Below are positions 22,691-34,940 of a stretch of 64,000 bases of DNA, piece by piece. The stretch is taken from NCBI GenBank assembly GCA_036346405.1, contig CM070566.1, positions 10,450,355 to 10,514,354 of the forward strand, written 5' to 3'. The notes under the pieces are model-generated. The model had not been told where the DNA came from. It did no database searches and worked only from the letters and a program-made list of their open reading frames with translations. Position numbers and translations under genes: made by a program. This stretch comes from Phyllostachys edulis (taxonomy: Eukaryota > Streptophyta > Magnoliopsida > Poales > Poaceae). Each line of letters begins with the position of its first letter. Position 1 is the first letter of the stretch.

Positions 22691-25257
22691 ATGGGGCTCT
22701 GGAGCTGGCCGTGGGGACGACGGCGAGGGCCGTCGGGCTTCGGCGCCGCATCCACCGCCGAGGAGGTCACCGCCGGCGTCGACGCGAGCAACCTCACGGT
22801 CATCGTCACAGGTTTGTTTGTTAGGGCTCTGTCTCATGGCAATATGGCATGTCATAATATATCACAACACTCTTCTTATTTTCTCGGGCCAGGGCTTTTC
22901 TTTTAGCGCAGTCAGGAGTTGGCACATTTCACGTGTGTTCGGTTTGCTAAATTTCGGTCATTATACTAAATGTTGGCCAAAATTGGTGAAGCAAATTTTT
23001 TTTGGCCCAAATCAAAGACACCAGCTGTCAGAGGGTTTCTTCTGCGAGCACATCATGTTGTATAGCTGTACTTGGACAGCCATGAATGGCGAAAACTGAA
23101 AAGACCATGAAAAACTGCAAAACAAGCGGAAATTTACGCTTAGTCTAATCTTACCAGCAAATTTCAGATTAAAAGTACATCACAGAGTTAGTGCTATAAT
23201 TTGTATTTGAAATGTGTGAAAGATTTTTGCAGGTCGATAAGAACATATCATTCGTTTGAGATTATACGATATTACAAGACAGGTTCATCGATCAGGCAAC
23301 GTGGGAATTTTCATTTATCTTGATTAACATGCCAGTTGATTTCTATTATATTTCGGTTCTGTTCCCAAAAAATTATATTTAGGCTCTTCATATTACAGTA
23401 GAATTTTCTCAAATTCCACAACAAACATAGGGATTGATCCTACTAATTGATATGCATCTGTCTTTTCACTTTTACCTTGTGAATTGTGATTCATCTGGTA
23501 AATACAGGAGCAACAAATGGCATTGGAAAGGAGACAGCCAGAGTGCTTGCACTAAGGGGAGCAAAAGTAATCATGCCAACAAGGACACTGGAGAGTGGCA
23601 TGAAGGTAAAAGAGAGCCTTGCTGATCAGATTCCAATCTCAAAGCTACATGTCATGGAGGTGGATTTGAGCTCCCTCAACTCCGTTTGCAGCTTCGCGCG
23701 GTCCTTCAACTCATCTCATAAGCATCTGAACGTGCTCATGTATGTATCAGCATCACTGACATGCAAATGTTCAAAAAGGTGTACTAGTGAACACACTGAC
23801 ATAGTCATTTGCTCTGGCTTTCTCTGAAGAAACAATGCAGGGATAATGGCCTGCCCTTTCCAGCTATCCAGGGATGGGATTGAGCTGCAGTTCGCAACGA
23901 ATCATGTCGGCAAGTATTATATATTTATATATAAACAAGACTGTTTATTCATCATTCATGAAAAGACCATTGTGCTCGATGCTCTTGATCCTGTACTGTT
24001 ACTCATCAATCATCATTCATGTAAACTTCAGAGGATTTGCTATGTTGATGCTGAGTTGAGCTGAGATGCTACAGTTGTGAGGTTATTTATACACCTGTTG
24101 AATTTCACCTTGCAAGCAGGCCATTTCTTGCTGACAAAACTTCTACTTGACAAGATGAAATCGACTGCCAGAGAGACTGGTGTGCAGGGCAGGATCATAA
24201 ACGTGTCTTCCGTAGCGCATAAAAGAAGTGACGGTTCATGCTTTGATCTGAACAAGCTAAACGATAAGTCCAGGTCAGCCATATGTTATTCCTTATTGAT
24301 TTTATTTGCATGAACTCAACATAAGAGGCCAAAAATTTTCTTATTGTATTGCAAAATTTACAGGTACAATCCATTCATTGCATATTCACATTCTAAATTA
24401 GCCAACATTTTACACGCAAATGAGCTAGCCAGGCGTTTTCAGGTCTGCAATATTTTCTGCTTCTCTTATTCATGATGATTGTTGAATTAACCCTGCAGAA
24501 AGAATAGGTTTCTTTGGGCAAATTCATGTATAAGCAAATGAACTCAACTAGCCTTAGCAATGCACTTGCAACAAAATGTTGTGTTACTCCGTTTCATAAA
24601 AAGAGTAGTTGTGTTGATTACTTGTTTAGTTGTTTTTGATCGGAGCCTGATGAAGTAACAGGGTATAATAGGGTCAAAACTATTTTATTGTACTTTCAGA
24701 AACTAACACTACCTTGGTGCCAATTCAGGAAGAAGGATGTAATCTGACTGCAAATTCCGTGCATCCTGGAATAATCGTGACCAACATCGCTCGCTACGTC
24801 GCCACAAACAGTAATATCATTACAGACTTAACATCACGATTCCGAAATTCCGAAACAAAATTGTTCTTTTCTTCAGTTCATTAGCAGTTTCAAACCATAA
24901 CCGAATGTTCTGCAGGTGTGCTGATTTCGATTCTTTCCGTGGCAAAGCCTTTTCTGAAGAGCATGGCCGAGGTAACTGAATCATACTGTTCAGATATATC
25001 ACTGTAAATTCCGCAGTAATCGGTACTGTCAATCTGTCATAAGAAGATTTTAACCTGACAAGATTAACTTTGATTTGCAGGGAGCTGCGACTACTTGTTA
25101 TCTGGCGTTGCGTCCTGATGTGAAGGGTGTGTCCGGCAAATACTTCGCGGACTGTAATGAAGCGACACCAACGGCAGTCGCAAGAGATGCAGAGCTAGCG
25201 AAGAGGCTATGGGCGTTCAGTGAAGAACTTGTGGAGTCGAAAATTCACAATTTTTGA
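22691..25257 (+). CDS. Short-chain dehydrogenase/reductase, TIC32/WWOX-like
   Basis: The product is a classical NAD(P)-dependent oxidoreductase of the SDR family, nearest in feel to plant TIC32-type proteins. Exons: 22691-22811, 23508-23739, 23830-23909, 24120-24273, 24364-24442, 24729-24810, 24916-24971 and 25081-25257 (981 nt, 326 aa, TGA stop). Seen motifs: the cofactor loop TGATNGIG at residues 40-47, NNAG at 119-122, the serine region NVSSVAH at 172-178, and the catalytic YSHSK at 203-207. HPGIIVTNI follows. All key residues are present, so the gene looks functional. Intron 3 begins GC (23910) instead of GT with an otherwise perfect donor, GTCG/GCAAGT; the phase only works with this GC-AG border. 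The N-terminus is short and Trp/Gly/Arg-rich, not a clear transit peptide, so location is open. The substrate is unknown. Confidence 0.92.
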
Positions 25258-25329
25258 GATGTGTGGTATGGAGTGATTATTTATTCACTACTTTTTTAAA
25301 AATAAATAAATAAATTGGTGGATGGTATG

Positions 25330-26445
25330 CATAGGGGCGTTTGGTTTGATGTATCACCTCATTCAGGATGGGCTGATCCATCCTAGGATCATCCTCAAAT
25401 TTGGTGGGATGACTCAGGTGCGTTTGGTTGGTGGGACGATGGGATGGGATGATACAGGTAGGATGGGATCGTCTTGTATGGGATGATACAGTCAGTCTGT
25501 TTGGTTGGTTGTATGGAATGATACAGGATTCTGTTTGGTTAGTTGTATAGGATGGTTCAAACTATTGTTTGGTTTGGTGGATGGAGTTGGATATGTAACC
25601 AAAGTTTTTTGAAATTCATAAAATTCATACAAATTTTATTCAAAATCACGGAACAGCACCCGATTCCTCCTTTCTATTCTCCCCCATTCCTCTTTCTATC
25701 CCGATTGCTCATGGTGCCGACTCCCTCTTCCTCTTGGCTTGGCCATACCTGGCCGCCGGCGTGTCGGCGCCTTGCCGCAGTCTCTCCTCCGGTGCCACGC
25801 CGCCTCCCCGGCTCCCGTGCCTCCGGTGCTCCGGCTCCCTCGCTCCTGCTGCTTGGCCACGGCCGACCTTCATCTTGGCACGATGCCTCCTGCTAGTCTG
25901 CCGCCGCCCCAGCTGTCTTGCCTCTGGTTCGGTCCCATGAGTCTTCTTGCCGCCGACTCCGGCTGGTCTGACGCCTCACTCGCGTGCTCTGCGGCCCACG
26001 CTGTGTTGCCGCCTCGCCTGCTCCTTCGCGCCGGCTTCGCCCTCCGCCACCACCTTCTTCTCCTCTTGCCACCTTCTTCTCCTTGGTTGCGCCTGCACCA
26101 CCTTTTCTCCCGTGGCGGCGAATGGCGGCCGCCGCCTCCTTCCTTCCTTGGCTTGGGCTCCTATGGCGTTGTTCCTCCGGCCGCCCTCGGCTCGGGCCAT
26201 GGCCGCCATTCTCGACTTCGGCTCGGCAGTGCATGCCGCCCTAGCGCCTCTCCATGGTTTGGTACCAAGTTGAACGGCGTGGTTCGGGTTATTTTGCCGA
26301 ACAAGATGATACAGAATCAAAATAGAATATTCCTATTTTTTGAACCATCTCATCCCGAATGGTTTGGTACCATCCATCCAAACAGACAACTGAACGAGTC
26401 CATTTTCCGTACCGGATGGTTCAAGACCATATAGTTCAATGAACC
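25330..26445. mobile_element. Probable non-autonomous DNA transposon with GC-rich interior
   Basis: The ends look like imperfect inverted repeats: GGGGCGTTTGGTTTGATG at 25334 and the reverse complement of the right end, GGGTCTGTTTGGTTCATTG. Inside each end lie GGATG/GATACAG words (25370-25580) mirrored by CATCC/ATCATC words (26300-26430). The middle (25730-26250) is GC-rich with long frames on several strands but no recognisable protein. No target duplication could be fixed, so the class (PIF/Tourist-like or other) is uncertain. Confidence 0.5.
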
Positions 26446-27880
26446 AAACAGACCCTCAATCTCTCATTTTGTTCTAGTCTTTTGCTTATGAGAGATGAGT
26501 AACCCGTTCTCTTTTTAAAAACAAACAAGTGGTTACATTATGAGTTAAGATCGGATGCTCCATTCACCATCTGGTTCCTCGAACCAAACAACTATTTTTG
26601 GCGCCAATATATGGGCCATCGCAATCCGTGCCCACTCCGGCGTCCCCTCCACACTTCGGCACAATTACAACCCCCTCCCCTCAACACAGCGCCGCCACAC
26701 TTCTCTAGTTGCCTGACCTCCCACTCCAGCGCTCGGCGCTCGCCTCCTTACACACCACCACCATGAGGCCATGAGTTGCTAATTCCGAGGGTGAGTTGTT
26801 AGCACTATTGTCAACTGTACAGTCCCAAGGCCAAGGCAATCGCATGGGTATTAAGGTGCAAGCACCAGACCAACGCTCTAAGTTTTGTGGTTGCGATAGG
26901 GCGGCGACGACGGCGAGCACGATGCATGGTGTAGTAGCGACGATGGGGCCAGGCCTCTAGCAGGGGTGGGTGGCGGTGAGAGTGGTGCTGGCGGTATGCC
27001 ATGCAGGGCTCCATCCCCCGATGGCGCTCCCGTCGAGCGCATCCACGCGCTGGTTGCCTCCCGATGTCGACCACGGCCGCGCCCCGTGACGGCACTCCCA
27101 CAAAGCCACCTTCGTCCACCAATCGCCCTCCGCTCGACGGCCGAAAGTAAGAACCCCTCCATCCTCTTGTAGTTTTGGCTCGGATCCGATTTTTGAGCCC
27201 CATGTGAATGTGTTTGGATCTGAAATTTTGTGAAGTTAGCTCATCCGGTTGTGATGGATCTGAAAAATTCCTTGGTGAGGAGAAAACTTGTTGCATGTTA
27301 CAACCTAAAATTCATCTCTTGTTCTTTGATTTTCCAAAAGTTGCTCCTGTATGCTAGTGCGGATGTAGAGCCTTGTGATTCTGTTAGTTTGTTTATATAA
27401 TCATTAACATCTAGAGGTGCTGGTCCTAATATTGAGGGCAACTTTGATTAATCTTCATCTTCTTTCATGTTCCATGTTATAAAAAATCTTTAAGAATGTT
27501 CAACAATAGTTTAACCTTAATTAAGAAAAGGAAACAAAGATATCAAGTATGATAATTTGTTGTTAACAATTTTTATTGTTTACAGAACGAAAGATGGTCT
27601 ACAGACTACACCTCTGTAAATTAGCTTTATTGCTATGACATTGTTTTATATTGGGTACAAACTACAAAAATATGCTTACCGTAGACATAGAGAGACCTAT
27701 TATTATTGTGTCCTATTGAAAGAATGGGAGAATGATGCACTATCTTATATTTCTATCTTGATCTGTTGAAGTTGTTGTTTGTGAGCTTGATACAGGTGGG
27801 TCAGGGTTTATCAAGGGATGGCAAGGCTCTGGTCGGCTTTCCAAAGCCTTGGATCGAGGTGTGAGTTCAAATCGTACTAA
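26446..27880. other. Gene-free stretch with a GC-rich island
   Basis: The part 26600-27170 is GC-rich with overlapping frames of Arg/Ala/Pro-rich composition that I do not trust as genes. The remainder is AT-rich. It could hold an untranslated or first exon linked to the SCO1-like exon downstream, but I can show no coding link. Confidence 0.35.
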
Positions 27881-27881
27881 T

Positions 27882-28461
27882 CTACCAAAGATTTCTTAGT
27901 AGTATAGTATTTGCTTTGGATATTGCCGCCTTCTTACATGTGTGTGAAAAGAGGCTACTTTCAAAGTCGGTTGGCTTGGACTTTTTAGCCGTGTGAACTT
28001 TGATGATAAAAGGTCCTGACTTGGCATCGAGAAGTTCTTGTCCTTCCTTGCTAAAATCTCGCTTTGCGAATTTTGATGTAATCATGGCGAGGATGTTCAT
28101 TTGTTGTTGTATAGATCGATCCACGGCATAGATATAGGCACAACCTGCATTTCTACTATGATGTCCGGTGCCAAAGCCGGGCCGGTCACCGTTCTTCTCT
28201 TGGTAAGAACTTGACCGCGATTTGTGTATTAGCATTTGCAAATTCGTAATTGGAACGAATTGGGGGCAAAGTGTATGACAAAAGAGATTTGCATGTAGGA
28301 TAAGTATGTTCGGTGTTGCAATCGCTATACCGAAATTTCAGTGAGTGGTTTGATTGCACGTACCATTTCGGTGAGTCTTTTTTCCCCATATGTAGGCTTG
28401 ATATTGGGGAGGAAAAGATGTTGATCTTCCGAGTGTCCAAGAGCTCTGCTTGAAGAAGCAA
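27882..28461 (-). pseudogene. Unidentified protein remnant in two frames
   Basis: Two overlapping minus-strand frames (28186-28461 and 27882-28241) read on into one another if a frameshift near 28200 is allowed. They show protein-like composition (YAVDRSIQQQMNILAMITSK and GQELLDAKSGPF) rather than low-complexity noise. I do not recognise a family. A decayed retroelement or gene fragment is likely. Confidence 0.3.
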
Positions 28462-28872
28462 TGCGTAAAATATCTTGGTCCCAGAAGATCATGTTTCATA
28501 ATATTTGCCTATCCTTATTCCGGATCATGTATCTTGTTGAAAATATTCGAGAAGAGTGCATTATTAGGACTTGAGAGTATTAACTTCATTCTACCCTCAA
28601 TTTTATTTCGCCGAGCCTTGATTATGATTAAATGTTGTTGACATTGTACTATTTCTTTTTCATGTTCACCTTTAATAATTTTTCTCTCGAATTGAAAACA
28701 TGTTTTATATCTAGATGTTATTGTTATTAAGTGTATGCATATTTGAGCTATACATTACACAGCCAAATGTCCAGAAGTTAGTGCTTAATAGGTTCTAACA
28801 TGCTCTGGCCTACTTCCATTCACATATTTGGTTCATATGTTAAACACTGACTAGATGCTTATCTACTTTCAG

Positions 28873-28966
28873 GTACTTGATGAATCCGAAAATGGAGTTT
28901 GTTAAATTTTTTGGCAAGAACTATGATGCAGATTCCCTTACTGATGGCATCATCAAAGAAATTTGA
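28873..28966 (+). pseudogene. Isolated last exon of a SCO1-like copper chaperone gene
   Basis: After an acceptor (ACTTTCAG at 28865-28872) the frame reads YLMNPKMEFVKFFGKNYD, then a DADSL-like segment and DGIIKEI, then TGA. This is the C-terminal end of plant SCO1/HCC1 proteins, which deliver copper to cytochrome c oxidase in mitochondria. The thioredoxin-fold core with the CxxxC copper motif is not in the window, upstream exons are not visible, and the frame stops a few residues earlier than I would expect. I read it as a gene fragment, possibly carried by a transposon; an unusual exon of a gene with distant upstream exons is less likely. Confidence 0.6.
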
Positions 28967-28969
28967 GAG

Positions 28970-30861
28970 CACAAGAGTAGTTGAAATTCTGCACTTCATT
29001 TGAATTCGACACTGTGTTCAGGGATTATTCTTAAATAAACAAACCTCAGCAGATGCTTTCGACTATCTACTGTTAGTTCATTTTGGAATGTTAGAGCTTA
29101 GGATGTTCGTATCTTGAGGCATTTTGTTTTAGCAGATTTTGGTGCACGGTTGCTATTTGAGAACTGAATATTATACTTTTGGTGCGGATGTTGAGTAATT
29201 TTGACTTCTTTCCAGGAAATGTTCAGCAAAGAATTACCAATAAAAAATACATGTGAATGCAGGCCCTAGAAATACAGCACCTTCTAGAATGTTTAAGGTT
29301 ATAGTGAGCAAAGCTAAGTTACTCCCAATTGTTTTACAAGTGTGTCTGCCATATATTAGTTTTGATGCTCTGTTATGTGTTGCTCCATCTCCCAAGTGAG
29401 TAGTTCTTTTCCCCCCTCATTCGGGAGTTTGTTACTTTGTTTGCTCTAATGAGTTTGTGATACCTTTTTGTAATGTTGAAGTATACTTTAGAATTAGAAA
29501 GCCTAAATTAACAGGTTGAGAAGCTTAACTTGAAGTTGTGATAACTCAAGTACACTATAGTTATTGTTTCTGAATTTTACGATTTTTTTGAATTTTTTTT
29601 ATAGCCGGAATTTTTATCCCTGTTGTTCCTAAACAGCAACAGGGATTTTATTCCCGGCCGGGAAGATTTTTCCCTGGTGTTGAGGGGGATTCCATATGCT
29701 CTCAAAATTCCTCCAAAGGATTTTCTTCCTTAGAATTTGTCCCTTAGTATCCAAACAAACCTTAAGGGATGAGTACAGGGAAATTTTGCTCCCATTATCT
29801 TAGATGGGATGGGGGAAGAGAATGCTTACTCCGTCGCCGTGTTCCCCGCTATACCTTGATATCCATGTAGATTGATATATCTAAACATATAAGACATTGA
29901 TGTTTTGTCTCTAACCTAACATATTTTTGTATTATCTATAAAATATAATGCATTTACACCTGATCTTGTCCCTTTTTTCTACCTTTAATGAATATGGCAG
30001 AGCTCCTGCCTTTTTGTTCAAAAAAAAAATGCATTTAGTATTATTCTGCCCTCTTATCTCTTATGTATTAATAAATTTACGTATTTCTATGCAACTATAT
30101 GATAAATTTATGAAATTGCCTAAATTTTATTCGAATTTAAGTTGTCAGTGGGCCCTATTCCCCAAATCCCCGGTGGATGGAGACAAAAGAAAGGTCGTCC
30201 CTGATAGCTAAACAGATAGTGGAGATGGGAGGGCATTAGCCCCGCTGCCATCCCTGCTCTTGGGCGTCAGCCTGTCTGGTGTGTCGCCTACAACACATAC
30301 GAATGATAGCATATAAATATTCAGATTACCCATACTGTTGAACCTACGTTTGTACCGATAACAGCGATCCAACACTACCCAAGGCTAACTAATTTTGCAC
30401 AAACAAGATGAAGCACATCGTTGCTCCTTGTAGATACGATACTTTTTTTATCATCCCAGAAAGCTACACCTAGACCCTGTGCACCTGTCATTAGTGGCAC
30501 GCACTAATACTTCTTGGTTAGGGTCAGGCAACGTTGAGTAGTTTTTCTTTTCTAATAACTAGTAGCTTTCACTTTGTAAAGCGATATCGCGTTCACGTCA
30601 AAATGGTTCCACGGCCACGCACTATCGTACCACGATAAGGACCGGCACTATCCAACGTATTGCACGTTTGTGCTAACCAGCCGGTTAGCCCGCACAATTG
30701 CGAGGTGTAGTATAGGTAGAGCTACTTGTCCCTTTTTGGTCAAAATTAATGTATCTCTAGTCCGACTATCAATCTAAGCCTTTAAAACTCGGATTTACCA
30801 AATTAAGGACTAGATTTTTTGGTTGATAATTATTTCAATAAAACTATCAAATCTAAGCCTT
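28970..30861. other. Gene-free AT-rich stretch
   Basis: No gene is recognised. A block at 29590-29830 contains AACAGCAACAGGGA and GGCCGGGAAG words with partial inverted symmetry and may be a decayed MITE. Confidence 0.4.
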
Positions 30862-30870
30862 TAAATTAGG

Positions 30871-31228
30871 GAACTTTTTTTTTATTAATTAACCTTTTTT
30901 TGAATTTTATTTTAAAGTTAACCAAGTACTTTATTTCAATTCGACATCTTTGGTCACGCCACGGGTGGTGGCGTGAAAAAACAACATTGTCACGCCAGAT
31001 AAGCCCCAAAATAAGATTTTTGTCACTTGGTTGTGGCGTGATAAAAACACTTGCCACGCTACTTCCAGCTTAGCGTGACAAGAGTTTGACAAGAAATGAA
31101 ATGACGTGTGATATTGTTTTGTCACGCCACGGGTGAGTGGCGTGACCAAAGGGGTCGAATTGGAAATAAAGTCTTGGGGTTAACTTTAAAATAAAATTCA
31201 AAAAAAGGTTAATTAATATAAAAAATTC
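30871..31228. mobile_element. Complete Mutator-type MITE built of GTCACGCCAC hairpins
   Basis: The 358 bp element starts GAACTTTTTTTTTATTAAT and ends with ATTAATATAAAAAATTC. It has terminal inverted repeats of roughly 100 bases (ATTAATTAACC, TTTTAAAGTTAACC, TTTGGTCACGCCAC) and a 9-bp perfect target duplication TAAATTAGG (30862-30870 and 31229-31237). Between the ends stand further GTCACGCCA/GTGGCGTGA pairs. It has no coding capacity. Relatives lie at 21496-22192 and 45467-45726. Confidence 0.88.
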
Positions 31229-31237
31229 TAAATTAGG

Positions 31238-31687
31238 ATGCACCAGATCAAGGGCTAGATGTTTTTATTTTAAAATCAGGACCCATCAAATTAAGGACTA
31301 GATGTTTTACTTTGTTCTCGTCTCACCGTACCAAGCCGCGGCGAAAGTTTTCGACCTTAGTTTTGCTATCTATAATAGTCACCTTTCCAATCTCTAGACA
31401 TTTCGATTGTTCTTAGTCTGCAGGTTACGCCGTACACATCAAAGATCAGGCACCCATCCTCTTCACTAGCCTCACCCTAGTCCTGCGGAAGAAGCATCCA
31501 GCGACTTCAATGCTCGGGCTTCCTTGTCAGCCACTAGAATAAGCCGCGGGAGGGTGCACGGCGGTCTCCAAGCGAGCTATGCCTCCTGTCCTCAATCTTC
31601 ATCAGGTTTTGCCGGCCGCCATCTTCACTTCCGGCATCCACAACAAGTGAACAGCTCAGGTACGCACCGGCCATCCACTGTATCCCC
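31238..31687. other. Gene-free stretch before a Copia element
   Basis: I see no gene here. The last bases (TCCCC, 31683-31687) are the probable left target site of the Copia element that follows. Confidence 0.4.
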
Positions 31688-31923
31688 TGTGAAAAACACG
31701 AGTACAGTGTATTTGATCTTCCGCACTTCAATCGAGTGTAGGGGATTGAATTATATATCTGACTATCAACTGACAATGATGGTGAACAGTATGTTCGACA
31801 AAAAACAAAGATTACAACAGAGAATATGTTTTCTTTCTATCTATAGCCTAACTTGCTATACAAATGTAATCTATTCAGTTTTGGGAGGTTTAGATTAGTA
31901 TCGTATATACATAATCTTTCACA
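31688..31923 (-). repeat. 3' LTR of the first Copia element
   Basis: The block starts TGTGAAAAACAC and ends ATCTTTCACA. A pyrimidine-rich run (CACACCCCCT) just right of it is the reverse complement of the polypurine tract. Confidence 0.88.
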
Positions 31924-32159
31924 CACCCCCTGAATCACAATCATCATTGAAGATTGAGACTGCGTCGAAGCATACCAAGTCCCTATGCATTCAGCAGCTT
32001 CGCCAAACCATCAGCAATTTGATCTGCCCAAGGAATGAATCGTGTTTCCAACACCTTCTGAGCAACTCGCTTACGCACAAAGTGAAATCAATCTCTATAT
32101 GCTTTGTTCTAGCATGAAAGATTGGATTCGCAGAGAGATAAGTGGCACCGAGATTGTCA

Positions 32160-33470
32160 CACCACTAGCACGATGCTCTCGACTGGAAAATTCTAAGCTC
32201 ACCTAATACTGATTGTATCCATATCACCTCTGCAGTTGCGTAGCAAATGCTTCGTACTCAGCTTCAGTGCTTGATCTTGTAACCGTGGGCTACTTGCGTG
32301 AACACCAGGAAATTAGATTTGATTCGAAGAACACCGCAAAACCACTAGTTGATCTCCTATCATTTGGACACCCAGCCCAACCAGCATCTAAGAATGCACT
32401 GACTAAAGACGACTTGGATTTTCTAATTCTCAGTCCAACTTCAACAGTGTGTTTGAGATACCTCAGTATTCGTTTTGCAGGAGTCCAATGAAAGGTTGTA
32501 GGTGATTGCATATACTGACAGGATTTGTTGATAGAGTAGGATATATCTGGCTGAGTTAGAGTTAAGTATTGCAAACTTCCAACAACACTCATGTATTTAG
32601 TTTCTTCTATTGGAGTGAGCATTGCACCTTAAACCTTTTACAACTTCTCTATCGTTGACATTGGTGAAGTTGCTGGTTTATAGTTTTTGATCTCAACTCT
32701 GCTCAGCAATTCTAAAATGTACTTGGCTTGTGAAAGAGTAACTTCACCTTCTGATTTCTTTGCCTTAATGCCCAAGAAATGGTGTAAATCACCTAGATCT
32801 TTAATTGCAACTTCTGCTTGAAGACTTTGTATTAGCTTCTCAACTACATGATTTGATGAGCTTGTGACAATGATGTCATCGACATAGATTAGCATAAATA
32901 CGCTAATACCATCTTTGCTGAATATGAACAGTGACATGTCTGCACGAGAAGGCATGAATCCCAACTCTTGAAGTTTTGAACTTAGTTTATAATACCATGC
33001 CTAAGGTGCCTGCTTTAATCTATACAAGGCTTTATCAAGTTTGCTGGCATAACTTGGACGCTCTGCACTCTCATAGCCTGGAAGCTGTTTCATAAACACA
33101 TCCTCTTCAAGAACACCATGGAGAAACACGTTCTGGATATCCAGTTGACGAAGACAGCATCCTCTAGATATGGCAATTGACAATATGAGACGAATTGTAG
33201 CTGGTTTGACAACTGGGCTGAACGTATCTTCATAATCAATGCCATATCGCTGTTTGTACCCTTTAGCTACTAATCGAGCTTTGTATCGATCAGGTGATCC
33301 ATCTATCTTCTTCTTTATCTTGAAGACCCATTTGCACTCTATGACATTAAGTCCTTTCTGATTCGGTACTAGATGCTATGTACAATTCTTCATTAAGGCA
33401 GAATACTCCTGATTCATAGCTTCTCCCTATTTATCATCCTTCAAGGCGTCAATATGACTTACTAGTTATG
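32160..33470 (-). pseudogene. Copia reverse transcriptase and RNase H, broken
   Basis: Read on the minus strand, 33183-33001 carries the start of the reverse transcriptase (LDIQNVFLHGVLEEDVFM). Positions 32964-32638 carry the active-site YVDD box (LIYVDDIIVTS) and the KDLGDLHHFLGI segment. Positions 32622-32290 carry the connection to RNase H (YLTLTQPDISYSIN, then DAGWAGCPNDRRSTSG). Further left, decayed SSTEAEYEA of RNase H can be read. Stops between these frames (for example at 33001 and 32637) disable the protein. Confidence 0.88.
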
Positions 33471-34940
33471 CCACCACAACCAAACTCAGTGCATTTTTGT
33501 CATAGAGAGGTGTGACATTATTATGCATCTTCGGTATTGATATGTTATTTATTCGACGTGTGCACATCTGATGTTGAGGAAGTGGCACCACAGGAACAAC
33601 AGAAGTTGTCTCAGTATTGGACTGCTCAGCATCAATGGACTGCCCTCCATTTTGCACATCATGTTCCTGTAGAGACAAATCAAGAAACTGCACATTGCCA
33701 TTAGTTTGCACATTATTCATATTAGACAAATTCGGATTATTGCCCCCATCTTCCGTACTGCTAAGTGAATGTAATGAAGTTGGCAACAGGGATGGGAGAA
33801 GAAGCTGTTCATACCAAGAGCAATGATCAACAGAGGGATATATTTGTGAGAAAAGGAAGACATTCTCATCAATATCACATCTCGAGAAATATACATCTGG
33901 CCAGCAAAAGGAAGAAGACATTTGTAGCCTTTATGAATGCTACTATATCCCAGAAAGACACACCACTGAGAACGAAATTGAAACTTTTGTTTATTGTAAG
34001 GTCGTAAACAAGGCCAACATGCACAACAAAAAAACCTTAAGAAAAGAGTAATTAGGTTTAGCATGTAGAAGACGTTCTATGGGAGTACCAAATTGTATGA
34101 CTTTGCTAGGAATCGTATTGATAAGAAAACAGGCAGTGTGGAATGCTTCATCCCAAAATTTTAAAGGCATAGAAGTATGAGAAAGAAGTGATAGACCAAC
34201 TTCTACAATGTGACGGTGTTTTCTCTCGGCTGATCCATTCTGTTGATGTGTATAAGGACACGAAACATGATGTGTGGTCCCTACTGTTTGAAAGAAGGTA
34301 TGCAATTTTTGGTATTCATCACCCCAATTGGTTTGCATACAAACAATTTTCTTTCCATGTAGACGTTCTACATGGTTCTGAAATTGTATGAAGACTCGGT
34401 ACACATCTGCTTTGCTTTTCAAAGGATATAACTAGGTGAACTTGCTGAATAAATCAATGAAACTCAAATAATATTTGTTTGCATTAACTGAAATAGGGGT
34501 TGGACCCCCATACATTTGAGAAAACAAGTTATAAGGAAGATAAAGAAACACGATTTGAACAGGAATGAGGTAGTTGGTGGCTTTTGGCCTGTTGACATGC
34601 ATCACAGACCGAAGCCATATCTAAAACCTTAGCAAGGCAGATTATTTTACTGAAGAACTTGATGAACGACAAACGAGGCTGGGTGACCAAGGCGATAATG
34701 CCATTGCTCCTGAGATGGCTGAACAACAGCAAGGATCTCTTTCTATGTTGTGAACTGGCTTGAGGTTAGGGGATAAAGTCCACCTTTATTGCTGCTGTGA
34801 AGAAGAAGTTTCTTCGTTGAATGATCCTTGACAAGAAAAAAGTTTGTATGGAATTCAAGGAAAATGTCATTGTCAGTAGCAAGACGATGAACGAATAAGA
34901 GATTTTTTTGATGTTTTAGGAACATGAAGCACATCTTTTA
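33470..34940 (-). pseudogene. Copia GAG-pre-integrase and integrase, broken
   Basis: The frame 33991-34422 has integrase core segments (NWGDEYQKLHTFF, then QQNGSAERKHRHIVE, then FWDEAFHTA). The region 34529-34934 carries the GAG-pre-integrase part with a zinc-binding-like CDACQQAKSH. Positions 33466-33921 carry the variable linker between integrase and reverse transcriptase. Several frame breaks are present, so no full polyprotein can be made. Confidence 0.82.

Noticed and set aside
22456..22824. Minus-strand frame opposite exon 1 of the dehydrogenase gene
   Set aside because: It is the shadow of a GC-rich leader and first exon.
25739..26434. 231-aa frame
   Set aside because: Pro/Leu/Ser-rich, runs into the inverted end of a transposon, no motif.
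26811..27296. 161-aa minus frame
   Set aside because: Biased composition with competing frames; no family pattern.
31524..31898. 124-aa plus frame
   Set aside because: Its second half lies in the Copia LTR on the opposite strand; no domain.
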